Source: Gammaproteobacteria bacterium
Lineage (GTDB): Bacteria > Pseudomonadota > Gammaproteobacteria > Pseudomonadales > Cellvibrionaceae
NCBI GenBank assembly: GCA_021151625.1
Contig: JAGKWY010000065.1
Span: 1-61,807, forward strand
Reading direction: 5' to 3'
DNA: 61,807 bases
Shown here piece after piece: positions 18,815-28,021 of the stretch (its first letter is position 1; every line of letters begins with the position of its first letter). The notes under the pieces were generated by a model that was not told where the DNA came from, searched no databases, and saw nothing but the letters and a program-made list of their open reading frames with translations. The translations under genes were made by a program, and so were the position numbers.

Positions 18815-19576
18815 ATGGCGACAATCCTGAAAAAAGGTGATGTGGGTAATCCCGTTAAAGAGATCCAAACGTTGCTAATGGAAAAAGGTTTTATTACCGA
18901 CGAAGAAATATCCGGAACATTCGATAATGAAACCTACTTGGCGGTAAGGGCCTTCCAGGCTCAGAATCTGGACCGTCATGGAGAACCTCTCTCCGTTGAC
19001 GCTAAAGTTGGCGATTTAACTCTATGGAGTCTTAAAAACCCCAAGCCGGATATCCAATCAAATGCTGCAGTAGACTTTACTATTATGCCCGACAAGTCTT
19101 TTGGTGGAAGTAAGATTGGTCGGGAAGCTTTAGAAAGAGCAATCGCTGAACTAAAGGCGGGTGCAAGCGAGATTGGCGGTGATAACAGAGGGCCGTTCGT
19201 GCAGCGTTATTTGAATGGAATTTTGCCAGAGGGAAATCCCTGGTGTGCCGGGTTTGTTAGCTATTGTTTCTCGTGCAATCAACAGAAGTTCCCGTTTAAA
19301 TATTCATTGGGCGCACGTGATATCCTGCAACAGTTTAAGAAAAATGGATGGGCAAAAGCACCTGGCCAAGAATATTTACCACAGCCGGGTGATATTGTCG
19401 TGTGGTGGCGAGAACAGTTGGGTGGTAGCAAAGGCCATGTTGGGATAGTGCATCACCTGGAAGATGGCTTTCTATACACTATAGAAGGTAACAAGAGTCC
19501 ACGGGTTCAGGGATTTAAATATGTCTTTAGTCGAATGGAAAAATTATTAGGGTTTGGTCAGGTTCCTGATGTATAA
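18815..19576 (+). CDS. PG-binding_1 / CHAP-type peptidoglycan hydrolase, no signal peptide
   Basis: A 253-residue protein. Residues about 5-75 form a peptidoglycan-binding three-helix domain (LKKGDVGNPVKEIQTLL, FDNETYLAVRAFQ). Residues about 105-250 are a CHAP/NlpC-like cysteine amidase with Cys144 (in NPWCAGFVSY) and His208 (in SKGHVGIVHH). The fold resembles endolysins and TIGR02594-type proteins. There is no signal peptide or membrane segment, and the start is secure, so export would need a holin, lysis, a dedicated secretion apparatus or a neighbouring membrane protein. It begins 33 bases after the patatin-like gene and is probably co-transcribed with it. A toxin/effector role is possible but not shown; a phage-derived lysin is the main alternative. 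Confidence 0.85.
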   Translation: MATILKKGDVGNPVKEIQTLLMEKGFITDEEISGTFDNETYLAVRAFQAQNLDRHGEPLSVDAKVGDLTLWSLKNPKPDIQSNAAVDFTIMPDKSFGGSKIGREALERAIAELKAGASEIGGDNRGPFVQRYLNGILPEGNPWCAGFVSYCFSCNQQKFPFKYSLGARDILQQFKKNGWAKAPGQEYLPQPGDIVVWWREQLGGSKGHVGIVHHLEDGFLYTIEGNKSPRVQGFKYVFSRMEKLLGFGQVPDV

Positions 19577-19621
19577 GTTTAGGCAGGCGTTAATAGTGGC
19601 TGAGAAAAAAATGGAATCAAT

Positions 19622-20245
19622 ATGAAACTTATCGGAATGCTCGATTCCCCCTATGTCCGCCGCGTAGCTATCACCCTTGAAACACTCAAAATCCCGTTTG
19701 AACATGAAGCCGTTTCAGTGTTCAGGGATTTTGATCAGTTCCATTCAATCAACCCCGTAGTAAAAGCGCCTACACTCGTCTGTGATGATGGCGAAGTTAT
19801 TATGGATTCGTCATTGATTTTGCAGTTTGCTGAGCTAATCAATCATCGCTCTTTGTGGCCGCAAGACGCCATTGAGTTGCAGCGTGAATTTCGGGCAGTA
19901 AGCCTGGCGCTGGCGGCAGCTGATAAATGTGTGGCTATTTATTACGAGCGCAATTTACGGCCGCTAGAGGCGCAATATGAGCCTTGGATTGAGCGAGTAA
20001 CAAAACAGGCTTTGGCGGCGTTTCACGGGCTGGAAGGTGAAATTAATAAGTACCCAGCGGAGTTTAAGTTGCTTTGTCATGCAAGCATTACCGCAGCAGT
20101 AATTTGGCGATTTGCGCACACAGAGTTGCCTGATCTGGTTCTTGCAGAGCACTTCCCGGCGTTGGTCGATTTATCTGTACGCATGGAATCCCGGCCTGAA
20201 TTTTTGAAATTCCCCCCTGTCGGCCCAGGTGTTCCCAGGGCATAG
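19622..20245 (+). CDS. Glutathione S-transferase family protein
   Basis: A 207-residue cytosolic protein with an N-terminal thioredoxin-like half (MKLIGMLDSPYVRRVAITL; cis-Pro region VVKAPTLV; DSSLILQFAE for the glutathione gamma-glutamyl group) and an all-helical C-terminal half from about residue 85. A Ser rather than Cys sits at the helix-1 N-terminus (DSPYVRR), as in Ser/Tyr-type GSTs. It would conjugate or reduce small electrophiles with glutathione; the substrate is unknown. It lies 45 bases after the CHAP gene with only a weak ribosome-binding site, and ends at a strong bidirectional terminator. Confidence 0.88.
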   Translation: MKLIGMLDSPYVRRVAITLETLKIPFEHEAVSVFRDFDQFHSINPVVKAPTLVCDDGEVIMDSSLILQFAELINHRSLWPQDAIELQREFRAVSLALAAADKCVAIYYERNLRPLEAQYEPWIERVTKQALAAFHGLEGEINKYPAEFKLLCHASITAAVIWRFAHTELPDLVLAEHFPALVDLSVRMESRPEFLKFPPVGPGVPRA

Positions 20246-20254
20246 CAAGCCTGC

Positions 20255-20299
20255 CAACAAAAAAAAGCCCTTGAAAATTTCAAGGGCTTTTTTTTGTTG
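20255..20299. terminator. Bidirectional terminator between the GST gene and the DAB operon
   Basis: The stem AAGCCCTTGAAA/TTTCAAGGGCTT is flanked by eight A residues on one side and eight T residues on the other, so it can stop transcription from both converging units. Confidence 0.93.
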
Positions 20300-20308
20300 G
20301 TGGCTGTC

Positions 20309-21610
20309 TTAACCCAAAGTAGCTATTAATGGATAGGGGATGAACGCGCCTGCAAACACAATCATAATATTGAAAGCAGCAGTCAAATTTTCATTGGCTG
20401 TTAAATCTGGTTCATGAGTGTTTTTCCGGCGCCCGGTAAATAACAAAAAAAATAACCGTAATACATTGATGCTGTTGATGGATACTGAGAGCACGCACAG
20501 CATGGTTAGCCAGGGGGCCGACGAAAAACTATGCAGAAAAATATCTTCTATTGCTTCAAATCCCAGTGTTAAGGGAAAGCCGACACTCGCAAGCCCCAAC
20601 ATAAGGCTGTAACTTGCCAGTTTAGGTGTATGCGCAAAATTTCCGCTGCCTGTCAGCAGCGATAGATGGCCTCGGCGTGCCTCCAGGCTATGAAGTAATC
20701 CGGCAAATCCTAATGTAGCTATTGCAGTGCTGTACCACATAATCAGCAAATCAGTTGATAGTTGCCCGTGGTTAGTTGCCCAGGCGAATGACATCAAAGC
20801 TGACTGGCTTAGCAACAGGTAGCTCAATGATTTTTTGCCGTCTTTTTGGTTAAGGCTCAGGGCCGCTGCACACAGGCTGGTGATGCCAGCACCTAGGGCG
20901 ACGAGATTTAACATTGAGTCGCTCCATACCAATGCCACCGTTGCCAGGAAGCCAATAATTCCCAAGTGCAAAATATTGTAGAGAAATCCAAAGCCGAACG
21001 GGATTTTTTCCAGGAAATAGATGTGCGCACTCTGAAAGGGAAATAACCCCTGGCGTAGGGCAACGGACAAGCAAGCCAATGCCATGCCGAGTTGCCCCCA
21101 GTTGGTCAACTTGATCAAACATAAACCTGCAATCAAACAGCCAATCGCCAGCAATTGATACAGTGAAAATATATTAGCTGGTTGCATTGATATGGAGCGT
21201 AAAAAAATGATGGCGTAAATGGCACTGGCGCTACTAGCTAATACAATAATAGGCCAGAGATTGGAAGCAAACATCAAGTGCATCAGCGCCATAAGTATAA
21301 CAATGGCTTTAAATGTGGATACGGAATGATGTTTTATGGAGGCGAATGAAACAGCGATTAATAGTGAAATACCCAAAAACAATTCTATCCATGACAGGCG
21401 ATTCAGTGTAGTAAATGTGTAATTGCTCACTACAAGGTTGAGTGGTTGTGCTGCGTGAAGTAACAACGAGGCCAGCGTGGTAAAAATGACAAGTGCAAAA
21501 CTGAAGTGCACGCAGAATTTTTTGGCTGTCTGGGCCGACGCAAACCGATTAATATAAATAGCTCCAAACCCGAGCGATATGCCTAAAAAGATATGCAGTA
21601 AATGAAACAT
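20309..21610 (-). CDS. Complex-I antiporter-like membrane protein (NuoM/NuoN/MrpD type), last gene of the DAB operon
   Basis: A 433-residue polytopic protein with about 12-14 hydrophobic spans. Charged residues sit in the membrane as in proton-antiporter-like complex-I subunits (LRQGLFPFQSAHIY, LGFEAIEDIFLH). It starts one base after the stop of the DabB-like gene, so the two are almost surely translated together. Similarity to the NuoM/N fold is by topology and these short blocks, so the subunit name is uncertain. Standard DAB systems have one such subunit (DabB). A second, divergent one may form a heteromeric proton channel with DabB and DabA. A bidirectional terminator follows. Confidence 0.75.
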   Translation of the reverse strand: MFHLLHIFLGISLGFGAIYINRFASAQTAKKFCVHFSFALVIFTTLASLLLHAAQPLNLVVSNYTFTTLNRLSWIELFLGISLLIAVSFASIKHHSVSTFKAIVILMALMHLMFASNLWPIIVLASSASAIYAIIFLRSISMQPANIFSLYQLLAIGCLIAGLCLIKLTNWGQLGMALACLSVALRQGLFPFQSAHIYFLEKIPFGFGFLYNILHLGIIGFLATVALVWSDSMLNLVALGAGITSLCAAALSLNQKDGKKSLSYLLLSQSALMSFAWATNHGQLSTDLLIMWYSTAIATLGFAGLLHSLEARRGHLSLLTGSGNFAHTPKLASYSLMLGLASVGFPLTLGFEAIEDIFLHSFSSAPWLTMLCVLSVSINSINVLRLFFLLFTGRRKNTHEPDLTANENLTAAFNIMIVFAGAFIPYPLIATLG

Positions 21611-21611
21611 A

Positions 21612-22922
21612 CTATGCCCTTGGATTATTCGGTGTTCTATTGATCAGGCTGATCCACTTTTGGTCAAGCCATTCGATGTGATGCAACAATTTTTTTATCG
21701 GGCGAAATACCCAGTTAAAAATAATTGCTTCGGCAAACCCTCTATCCAAACTGTGTCGGTATAACCAGCGTTGTAATGGCATTGGGATTAATGTTTCTAT
21801 GTGTTGGGCCTTGGAGGGAATTTGGCTGCCTAAAGCTTCTTCAAGGTGTTGATGATCATGCAGGGCACTGGGCGACTTGAGAATTTGCAGGCTTCTTAAT
21901 GCGGCGTGCCCAATCATGTGTACCAGCGCCAGGGTGTAAAAACCGAGTGCTATTTCAATCCAGATGACGCTCACCTGAGTCAGGGACGCATAGGCCAATG
22001 AACTTTTGATGTCGGTTTGTACGCGTCCGGTGAGTGTGCTGTGGAGCGCTGTTGCCAGTGCAATTGCGATAATAATGATCTTCAGCAATAAGGACTGCTC
22101 AATCAGCGGAGCACATCTTAATAGTAAAAATGCCCCGAGATGCACGGAAATCGCACCGTAGAAAATAGCGGAAGAGGGCGTTGGGCCTTCCATTGCACGT
22201 GGCAGCCAGCCAGAAAAAGGTAGCTGTGCCGATTTTCCTGCGGCGGCCAATACCAGCCCAAGCCCAACTAATAATGCAATCATTGGGTCACTCGGCAGCG
22301 CTAATGTTTGCCATGAGTTAGTAAAGTTGAAGTTAAATGCTGGCGATAAATTGTCACTGTGCAATAACAGCAGCGCAAACACAAAACCCACATCGCAAAA
22401 GCGATACGTAAAAAATGCCCGTAATCCATGCTCAACCGGTTTTGATCGCTCAAAGAAAAATGAAATTAGCATTGCTGATGCAATTCCCACAGCTTCCCAA
22501 CCAATCATTAACAGGCTTAGACTGCTGGCCATCAATACGGTTTGTACGCCAGCTCCAAATACATTTAGAAAAAAATAAAACCTGAAGTAGCCCGGGTCGC
22601 GATGCAGGTAGCGACGTGAAAAAACAGAAATCAGTAAAATAAGTACGCAATAAAAAACTGCCAGGATGGTGGAATAGGTGTCTGCTACCAGCGCAAATAG
22701 CCCGCTGTTGGAGCGATCTGGTGATTGCAATAGTTCGTGCATATCCTGCGATAAATTGGAGACGAGCAAGCAACTGAACGAAATAATATTTAGGAAAAAC
22801 ACCGCACAGGTAAACTTTGAATAAAAAGTTTCGTTTTGGCATTTCTTCATGTTTATCAGCAATCCCAGAATCAGGCTACTGACAAAGGGTAAAAGCAGTG
22901 TGCAGCTTAATAAGTAATTCAT
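21612..22922 (-). CDS. dabB: DabB-type proton-conducting subunit (NuoL/ND5 family) of an inorganic-carbon pump
   Basis: A 436-residue integral membrane protein of the NADH-quinone oxidoreductase subunit L family. It shows the conserved core (LSLLMIGWEAVGIASAMLISFFFERS, then LRAFFTYRFCDVGF) and the GKSAQLPFSGWLPRAMEGPTP-like block with in-membrane Lys and Glu. No other complex-I genes are near. The gene lies 6 bases after dabA (DUF2309), which is the defining pair of the DAB energy-coupled bicarbonate/CO2 uptake system. In known systems DabB is thought to use the proton gradient to drive DabA. Translational coupling is likely because its own ribosome-binding site is poor. Confidence 0.88.
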   Translation of the reverse strand: MNYLLSCTLLLPFVSSLILGLLINMKKCQNETFYSKFTCAVFFLNIISFSCLLVSNLSQDMHELLQSPDRSNSGLFALVADTYSTILAVFYCVLILLISVFSRRYLHRDPGYFRFYFFLNVFGAGVQTVLMASSLSLLMIGWEAVGIASAMLISFFFERSKPVEHGLRAFFTYRFCDVGFVFALLLLHSDNLSPAFNFNFTNSWQTLALPSDPMIALLVGLGLVLAAAGKSAQLPFSGWLPRAMEGPTPSSAIFYGAISVHLGAFLLLRCAPLIEQSLLLKIIIIAIALATALHSTLTGRVQTDIKSSLAYASLTQVSVIWIEIALGFYTLALVHMIGHAALRSLQILKSPSALHDHQHLEEALGSQIPSKAQHIETLIPMPLQRWLYRHSLDRGFAEAIIFNWVFRPIKKLLHHIEWLDQKWISLINRTPNNPRA

Positions 22923-22928
22923 AGGGCT

Positions 22929-25907
22929 TTACTCGGTGGGCATAGCGGCGCTAATTTGTGTCGGTGCCAGGAAATCGCGTAACTCGCGGTAATAATTGGA
23001 CGAGGATTCGTATTTTTCCAATTCGGTGGTCTTGGGATTCTGTGCGACGAAACCTTTGGGTGTAAACAGAAAGCACTGATCAGAATGAGGATCTAATGCA
23101 GCCACTTGAATCCAGCGATTGGTAATTAGAGGCACCAGGCTGGGAGTTGTATGGAGAATCTGCTGTAATTGTTCCGGCGTACTTTCCACTACCACCAGTA
23201 ATCTAACCGGCTCGTGAATTTCCACCATTTGCCAGGGCAGGCCTGTGCGTAAATCGGTAGCGTGGCCATCCATTACGCCCACCAGGCCGGAAATATTGTG
23301 TGGCAGCTTTGTGCCGCAGCCATATCTGACCGGGTCGACAAAACTAAAATAATATTCCAGGTTAATACCGGCACCCACAGGGCCAACCGCCATCAGAATA
23401 TTTTTCAATATCTGGCCATTTTCATCAGCTGTTGGATCGTAAGACACCAGAAATGCGCGTCTGTCTAAAAATAACCCACGGCTACGGGCCCGGCGGCCAA
23501 CAATACAAATTGAATTGGTGGCATGGCCATATTCTGGCCGCGGTTCTGCCAAATCATTTGCATGAATTTGCGCGTATTCAAACGCTTCGGTGAGTGAGAT
23601 GGCAGTGGGCGTTGTTTCAAATCGACGACAACGCTCATGGGCATCGCGCATACAGGCATCAGCAAAGGCAGATTTTATTTGCTGATATTGGTTGTTGAGC
23701 TCTGCGGGCAATAAATCTTCGTCGTAGTAGGTCATGGAGTCATCACAGGTATTGTGATAGGCACCGATAAACCAGGTTGATTGGGGAATACTGAGCCCAC
23801 GACGCTCCAGTGTTTGACGAACCAGTGGGTGGTTTGCCATAGCGGCAAAGGTGCGTGCGTTGGGGCCACCTCTGCCACCACCAGTAGCGCCGCAATCATG
23901 AGCCGCTTCATGAGGGTTGTTCAGGCTGCAAGAGCCGTGACCGACAAAAATAACCACACTACTCATATTGTTAATGATGTTAAGCGTTTTTAACGTACTC
24001 TCAACAATGTCACTCATCTCCTTTATTGAGTAACCCGTTTTTAATGGCTCCTCATGCTCGTGTTCATTTTCGATCAACAAACGGCTCTTGGGTGTTTCAC
24101 CAAAGGGAGTGTGTAACAGGTGTTCCATTTTTATATACAGTCGCGGAGAGACACTGCGTAGTATGAGTGATGGAATACTCAGCCACCCCAATAGCGCGGT
24201 ATAGATGGAGCCACGTGTTAGGGTTTTACTGGAAACTTCGCTGTGAAATTTGAAGCGTCCCAGTTGTTTTTGCTTGTATTTATAGTGATTGTGGTCGTGA
24301 ATATTTTCCGCAACTTCTTTAATAAAATGCCTGGGTTTAATAACTACCGGGCACAAGGGTTTTGACCGAATATCATTTAAACCCTGGTATTGAATAGCGG
24401 CACCAAAAAAGCCGGCAAAACCAAAGGTTGCGCACTGCGGTAGTATTTCTTCCAGATGGCGACGAACCGATTCCTCTCTGTCGTCAATGCAAAAAACAGC
24501 CTGCACAATAGGTGTGGTCTGGTTGTTAATCTGTGGTAACACTGCGTGGCTATGCAGTTGCAATGCACTGAGCGTTTGTTCGCGGTGAAAACCTTCAAAA
24601 GCCAAATGCAAAAGGCGTCTACGTAAGGTTTCATCCAGTTCATGAATGTGTTTTAGCCAAGCCTGTGCCTGGTCAGCTTGCAGCAGTAGCGCGGGATTTA
24701 CCGGTAAACACTGGGCGGCAATAAATGCTTCATAGACTAATTGTATTTTTTGTGAGGCTTGAGTATCGCGATTCTTATTCTGGTAAAAATAACGCGTTTT
24801 CAGTTCGTTAATATCCAGGCTAACTTTGAAATGCTCTTGCATTACCTGGTTGCCCATAACAATTTCCAAGAGCAGCCGAATGGCTAAAAAGTCATTGAGG
24901 CGTGATTCCAGTGCTTGCACTGGTGCTCTATCCGGACGCTGTTCAAAATGTTGGATCATACCTGCCCAGCCGCGCAAGGCGAGCAGGGTATGCAGTAAAA
25001 AGTCGGCGCGTTCACTTGGTTCAAGTTTTAATTTTTTTAATGCCCAGGCGATAACTTCCAAGGATGATGCATCTTTCAATTCAGCGGAATTAATTAGCGG
25101 CTTTAATTCGCGCAGCAGATAATTGGGGCCACAAAAGGGGAGGTTATAAAGGGATTTAAAACAGCCCCACAAGCCGTGCTTGCGTTCGGGCATTGACCAG
25201 TGTGCAATGCCCTGGTCTAGAAATGCGGCCGAAAGGCGAATCATAATCGGGTTAATTAATTCATCCAGATCCGTGTCGGTAATTGCACACAGATAATCGC
25301 GCAAGCGTTTGGGCGCGTCGCTCGTGCTGATAAAACTGAGGTCGCACTGGGCAAATTTGTGCCAGAGCTGTGTAAGAAACAGTTTCACTGAAAATTCGTG
25401 TGATACTTGTTCGGTTTGGGCAAGTGCGAATTGAGTTAACTCTGCGGTTCGCTCGCTTGGAGCCAGGCTTGAGAAAGTTTCCAGCAGCCCTTGTTCATCC
25501 ATTAAGTAGCGAATAGTCGCCGCTTCTGGCACGGCGATAAACTTGCTTATACGCTGCGTGTAGAAGTCATGTGATGCTAGATTTAACACGGATTTTTTTT
25601 CGGGTGAAAACTCTTCCAGATATTCATTGACTGCGGTCTGGAGGTCGTGTTCTGTGATGCGCTTTTTAGCGATATGCTGATGATAATCAGATTCCTTTAA
25701 AAAAGGTTCAGCGCCAAATACTTTGCCCGCCTCAACCACCGCATCTTCAAAACGCAAGTGTTCAAAATGATGCAAGGTATTGTGATGCACAAACGCATGC
25801 AATGGCGGCTGGCTGGGAAGATAATGCCCCAACTCTTGAATTAACGCTTGCAGTGCGGCCAGATTTTCATCTGGCCCGGTTTGGGTTTTTCTCAGTGGTG
25901 CACTCAT
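22929..25907 (-). CDS. dabA: DabA (DUF2309/UPF0753) zinc-dependent inorganic-carbon uptake subunit
   Basis: A 992-residue cytoplasm-facing protein. The putative beta-carbonic-anhydrase-like zinc site is visible as Cys473 and Asp475 (in FCIDDREES), His657 (in VGHGSC) and Cys672 (in HDCGATGGGRGGP). The 15-residue His-Cys spacing equals that of characterised DabA. DabA is believed to convert CO2 to bicarbonate vectorially, powered through DabB. Its ATG overlaps the stop of the SulP gene by four bases (ATGA), and dabB follows after 6 bases. It is longer than many homologues. No RuBisCO or carboxysome gene is visible, so an anaplerotic or low-CO2 growth role is inferred. Confidence 0.94.
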   Translation of the reverse strand: MSAPLRKTQTGPDENLAALQALIQELGHYLPSQPPLHAFVHHNTLHHFEHLRFEDAVVEAGKVFGAEPFLKESDYHQHIAKKRITEHDLQTAVNEYLEEFSPEKKSVLNLASHDFYTQRISKFIAVPEAATIRYLMDEQGLLETFSSLAPSERTAELTQFALAQTEQVSHEFSVKLFLTQLWHKFAQCDLSFISTSDAPKRLRDYLCAITDTDLDELINPIMIRLSAAFLDQGIAHWSMPERKHGLWGCFKSLYNLPFCGPNYLLRELKPLINSAELKDASSLEVIAWALKKLKLEPSERADFLLHTLLALRGWAGMIQHFEQRPDRAPVQALESRLNDFLAIRLLLEIVMGNQVMQEHFKVSLDINELKTRYFYQNKNRDTQASQKIQLVYEAFIAAQCLPVNPALLLQADQAQAWLKHIHELDETLRRRLLHLAFEGFHREQTLSALQLHSHAVLPQINNQTTPIVQAVFCIDDREESVRRHLEEILPQCATFGFAGFFGAAIQYQGLNDIRSKPLCPVVIKPRHFIKEVAENIHDHNHYKYKQKQLGRFKFHSEVSSKTLTRGSIYTALLGWLSIPSLILRSVSPRLYIKMEHLLHTPFGETPKSRLLIENEHEHEEPLKTGYSIKEMSDIVESTLKTLNIINNMSSVVIFVGHGSCSLNNPHEAAHDCGATGGGRGGPNARTFAAMANHPLVRQTLERRGLSIPQSTWFIGAYHNTCDDSMTYYDEDLLPAELNNQYQQIKSAFADACMRDAHERCRRFETTPTAISLTEAFEYAQIHANDLAEPRPEYGHATNSICIVGRRARSRGLFLDRRAFLVSYDPTADENGQILKNILMAVGPVGAGINLEYYFSFVDPVRYGCGTKLPHNISGLVGVMDGHATDLRTGLPWQMVEIHEPVRLLVVVESTPEQLQQILHTTPSLVPLITNRWIQVAALDPHSDQCFLFTPKGFVAQNPKTTELEKYESSSNYYRELRDFLAPTQISAAMPTE

Positions 25908-27499
25908 GAGTACACCTTTTGTTTGGTTGCATGTGGATGATCACTGAGCGCTTTTAGATTTTCCTGGCCTTTGAAAATAAAGTTAACCTTTGGCCACTCC
26001 TGGCTAAGGGTTTCAAGGTATGCGAGAAATGTGTGATCAATTAAATGTGAATTTGAAAAGTTGATAATCACATTTTCTACTGAGTCAGCTGATTGTTTTA
26101 TTGCCTTACGCAGCGGAATAATCGAACTAAATATGGCGGCGCCGTGCAAATCCAGATGCAAGTCATTTTGTTCCTTGTGAATGTGTATGCGCGGCATAAA
26201 CAGGGATTTTATGCTTACGCCCCGTAGCAGGTGCAGGCAGAGCTTGAGAGCCAAACCGGTTGCTACACCAATCAGCAAATCCGTCGCCAGGGTAACAACC
26301 AGTGTTGTACTAAACAGCGTGAGCTGATCAATACCAATACTGCGCGCATGGGTAAATTGGGAGAAAGAAGCAAGGCGCGCACCGGTAAATACCAGCATGG
26401 CTGCTAATACTGCCAGCGGAATCAGATTCAGCAACGCTGGAATCGAGGCTACAAATAACAACAAAAACGCACCGTGGAAGAAGTTTGACCAGCGCGATTT
26501 TGCACCTGAGTCTATGTTGGCTTTGCTGCGCACAATTTCGGAAATCATCGGCAGACCGCCGAAGAGCGAGCTTAATAAATTGCCCAGACCCACCGCGAAG
26601 AGATCTTTATTCAAGTTGGTTTTTCCCTTGTTGGGGTCCATCGAGTCTACGGCTAACGCACTCAATGTAGATTCAATGGTGCCGATAAGTGAAAACATGA
26701 TGATGTACTTAATCGAAGCACCACTAAGTACTTGCGAAAAGTCGGGAAAGGTAAAAATGCTCAGCAGTGATTTGGGGAGTTGAACCAAATATTCTGGACC
26801 CAGATGAAAGCTTTTGTTGGCAAACAGATAATCGTGTGAAGTTTGGAGCCCAAGCGCTAATGACGTGGGAATGGTGATCATTAGTACCCAAATAGGTGCG
26901 GGCAGAGCTTTAATTGCTTTCCAGGGAAGCTTGGGTAAAAAGAATAAAATCGCCAGAGAAATGAGTCCTAAAAATAAAATATAGGGATTGCTATGACCCA
27001 GGCTTTCAGGAATTTGTGCGAGTAGTTCCAATGGCTCTTTACTAGTGGGTTTGACCCCCATCATCACGTAAGATTGCTTTGAAATAATGATGACGCCAAT
27101 AGCGGCGAGCATTCCGTGTACGACTGAGGGCGGCATAATGACCCCCAGAGATGCTGCGCGCATCAATGAAAATGCAATTTGAATAACTGCTGCTACCACA
27201 CCTACGGCCAGCGTGCGCTCATAGCCCAGCTGCATATCGCCCTGGCCCAATTCCATCACCGAGCCAATCACAATCACAATCAAACCGGCAGCTGGCCCTT
27301 TAATGGTGAGTTTTGCACCGCCAGTGAAAGTGGAAAGAATGCCGCCGATAATGGCGGTAAGAATTCCTGCGGCTGGTGGAAAACCACTGGCGATAGAAAT
27401 ACCCAGGCAAAGGGGTAGGGCAATTAAAAATACCAAAAAGCCTGATTTTAAATCGGCCAACGCAGGTCGGCCCAAATGTTGTGCATAGGAAGTCGCCAT
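25904..27499 (-). CDS. SulP-family anion (bicarbonate/sulfate) transporter with STAS domain
   Basis: A 531-residue transporter. It has an N-terminal SulP core of about 12-14 spans (SGFPPAAGILTAIIGG, GGAKLTIKGPAAGLIVIV, and the LGNLLSSLFGGLPMISEIVRS block) and a C-terminal STAS domain from about residue 430 (NVIINFSNSHLIDHTFL). SulP proteins move sulfate, bicarbonate or other anions, usually with Na+ or H+. As first gene of an operon whose next members are dabA and dabB, bicarbonate is the likely substrate here. It overlaps dabA by four bases. There is only a weak GAGA-type ribosome-binding site before ATG 27499. The substrate is inferred from context. Confidence 0.9.
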   Translation of the reverse strand: MATSYAQHLGRPALADLKSGFLVFLIALPLCLGISIASGFPPAAGILTAIIGGILSTFTGGAKLTIKGPAAGLIVIVIGSVMELGQGDMQLGYERTLAVGVVAAVIQIAFSLMRAASLGVIMPPSVVHGMLAAIGVIIISKQSYVMMGVKPTSKEPLELLAQIPESLGHSNPYILFLGLISLAILFFLPKLPWKAIKALPAPIWVLMITIPTSLALGLQTSHDYLFANKSFHLGPEYLVQLPKSLLSIFTFPDFSQVLSGASIKYIIMFSLIGTIESTLSALAVDSMDPNKGKTNLNKDLFAVGLGNLLSSLFGGLPMISEIVRSKANIDSGAKSRWSNFFHGAFLLLFVASIPALLNLIPLAVLAAMLVFTGARLASFSQFTHARSIGIDQLTLFSTTLVVTLATDLLIGVATGLALKLCLHLLRGVSIKSLFMPRIHIHKEQNDLHLDLHGAAIFSSIIPLRKAIKQSADSVENVIINFSNSHLIDHTFLAYLETLSQEWPKVNFIFKGQENLKALSDHPHATKQKVYS

Positions 27500-27597
27500 A
27501 AAATTATCTCTATGGAAAATGAGGAAAATGGATTGCCGCTTGCCAGAAATAGTTGGGCAAGAAACAGTTTTAAATTAAAAGGTAAAAAAATTACTAG

Positions 27598-27936
27598 TTA
27601 GGCAGGATAGATTGAAGGTGGAGCGCGGGATTTTTGAATATTAAGACGGCAGTTATTTTTGAGGTTTGGATAACCGCCGAGGTTACTGGTGTGTTGTGAA
27701 TAGCATAAATAGATTGCGAAATTATTACTGTTGCTATCTATTTTTCCATCTTTAGTGTGGTCTGTATCCGGATTGATATTTTCAGTAAAAGCGTCGGTAA
27801 TTAATTTAACGTTTACAGCTGATATAGCGGGGGTTTCGTCCGGTGAATGTTTTTGGGGAGATAATTGTAGAAATGAGTTGCCCGCCAGTATTAGCAGCCA
27901 GATAAATATCAGGGCTTTTGGGAATTTTATTGGCAT
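27598..27936 (-). CDS. Possible small secreted protein with an EF-hand-like Asp loop
   Basis: A 112-residue open frame lies upstream of the SulP gene on the same strand. It begins with a plausible signal peptide (MPIKFPKALIFIWLLILAGNSF), contains an Asp/Asn-rich stretch (DTDHTKDGKIDSNSN) resembling a calcium-binding or dockerin-type loop, and has two Cys near the end. There is no clear ribosome-binding site, and a plus-strand frame of similar length overlaps it, so it may be chance. I do not recognise a family. Confidence 0.35.
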   Translation of the reverse strand: MPIKFPKALIFIWLLILAGNSFLQLSPQKHSPDETPAISAVNVKLITDAFTENINPDTDHTKDGKIDSNSNNFAIYLCYSQHTSNLGGYPNLKNNCRLNIQKSRAPPSIYPA

Positions 27937-28021
27937 GGCATTGATTCGTCAGGGTTGTTCAATGAATGTAATGTTAAACGCTGAAATTAAAGTGATTCGT
28001 ACGATAAAAATTAATTCATAA

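Noticed and set aside
18815..19576. Prophage endolysin as evidence of a prophage
   Set aside because: No structural, integrase or replication phage genes are nearby, so a prophage is not supported.
20309..22922. Part of respiratory complex I (nuoL/nuoM)
   Set aside because: No other nuo genes are present and the genes are in an operon with DUF2309 and SulP, which defines a DAB system.
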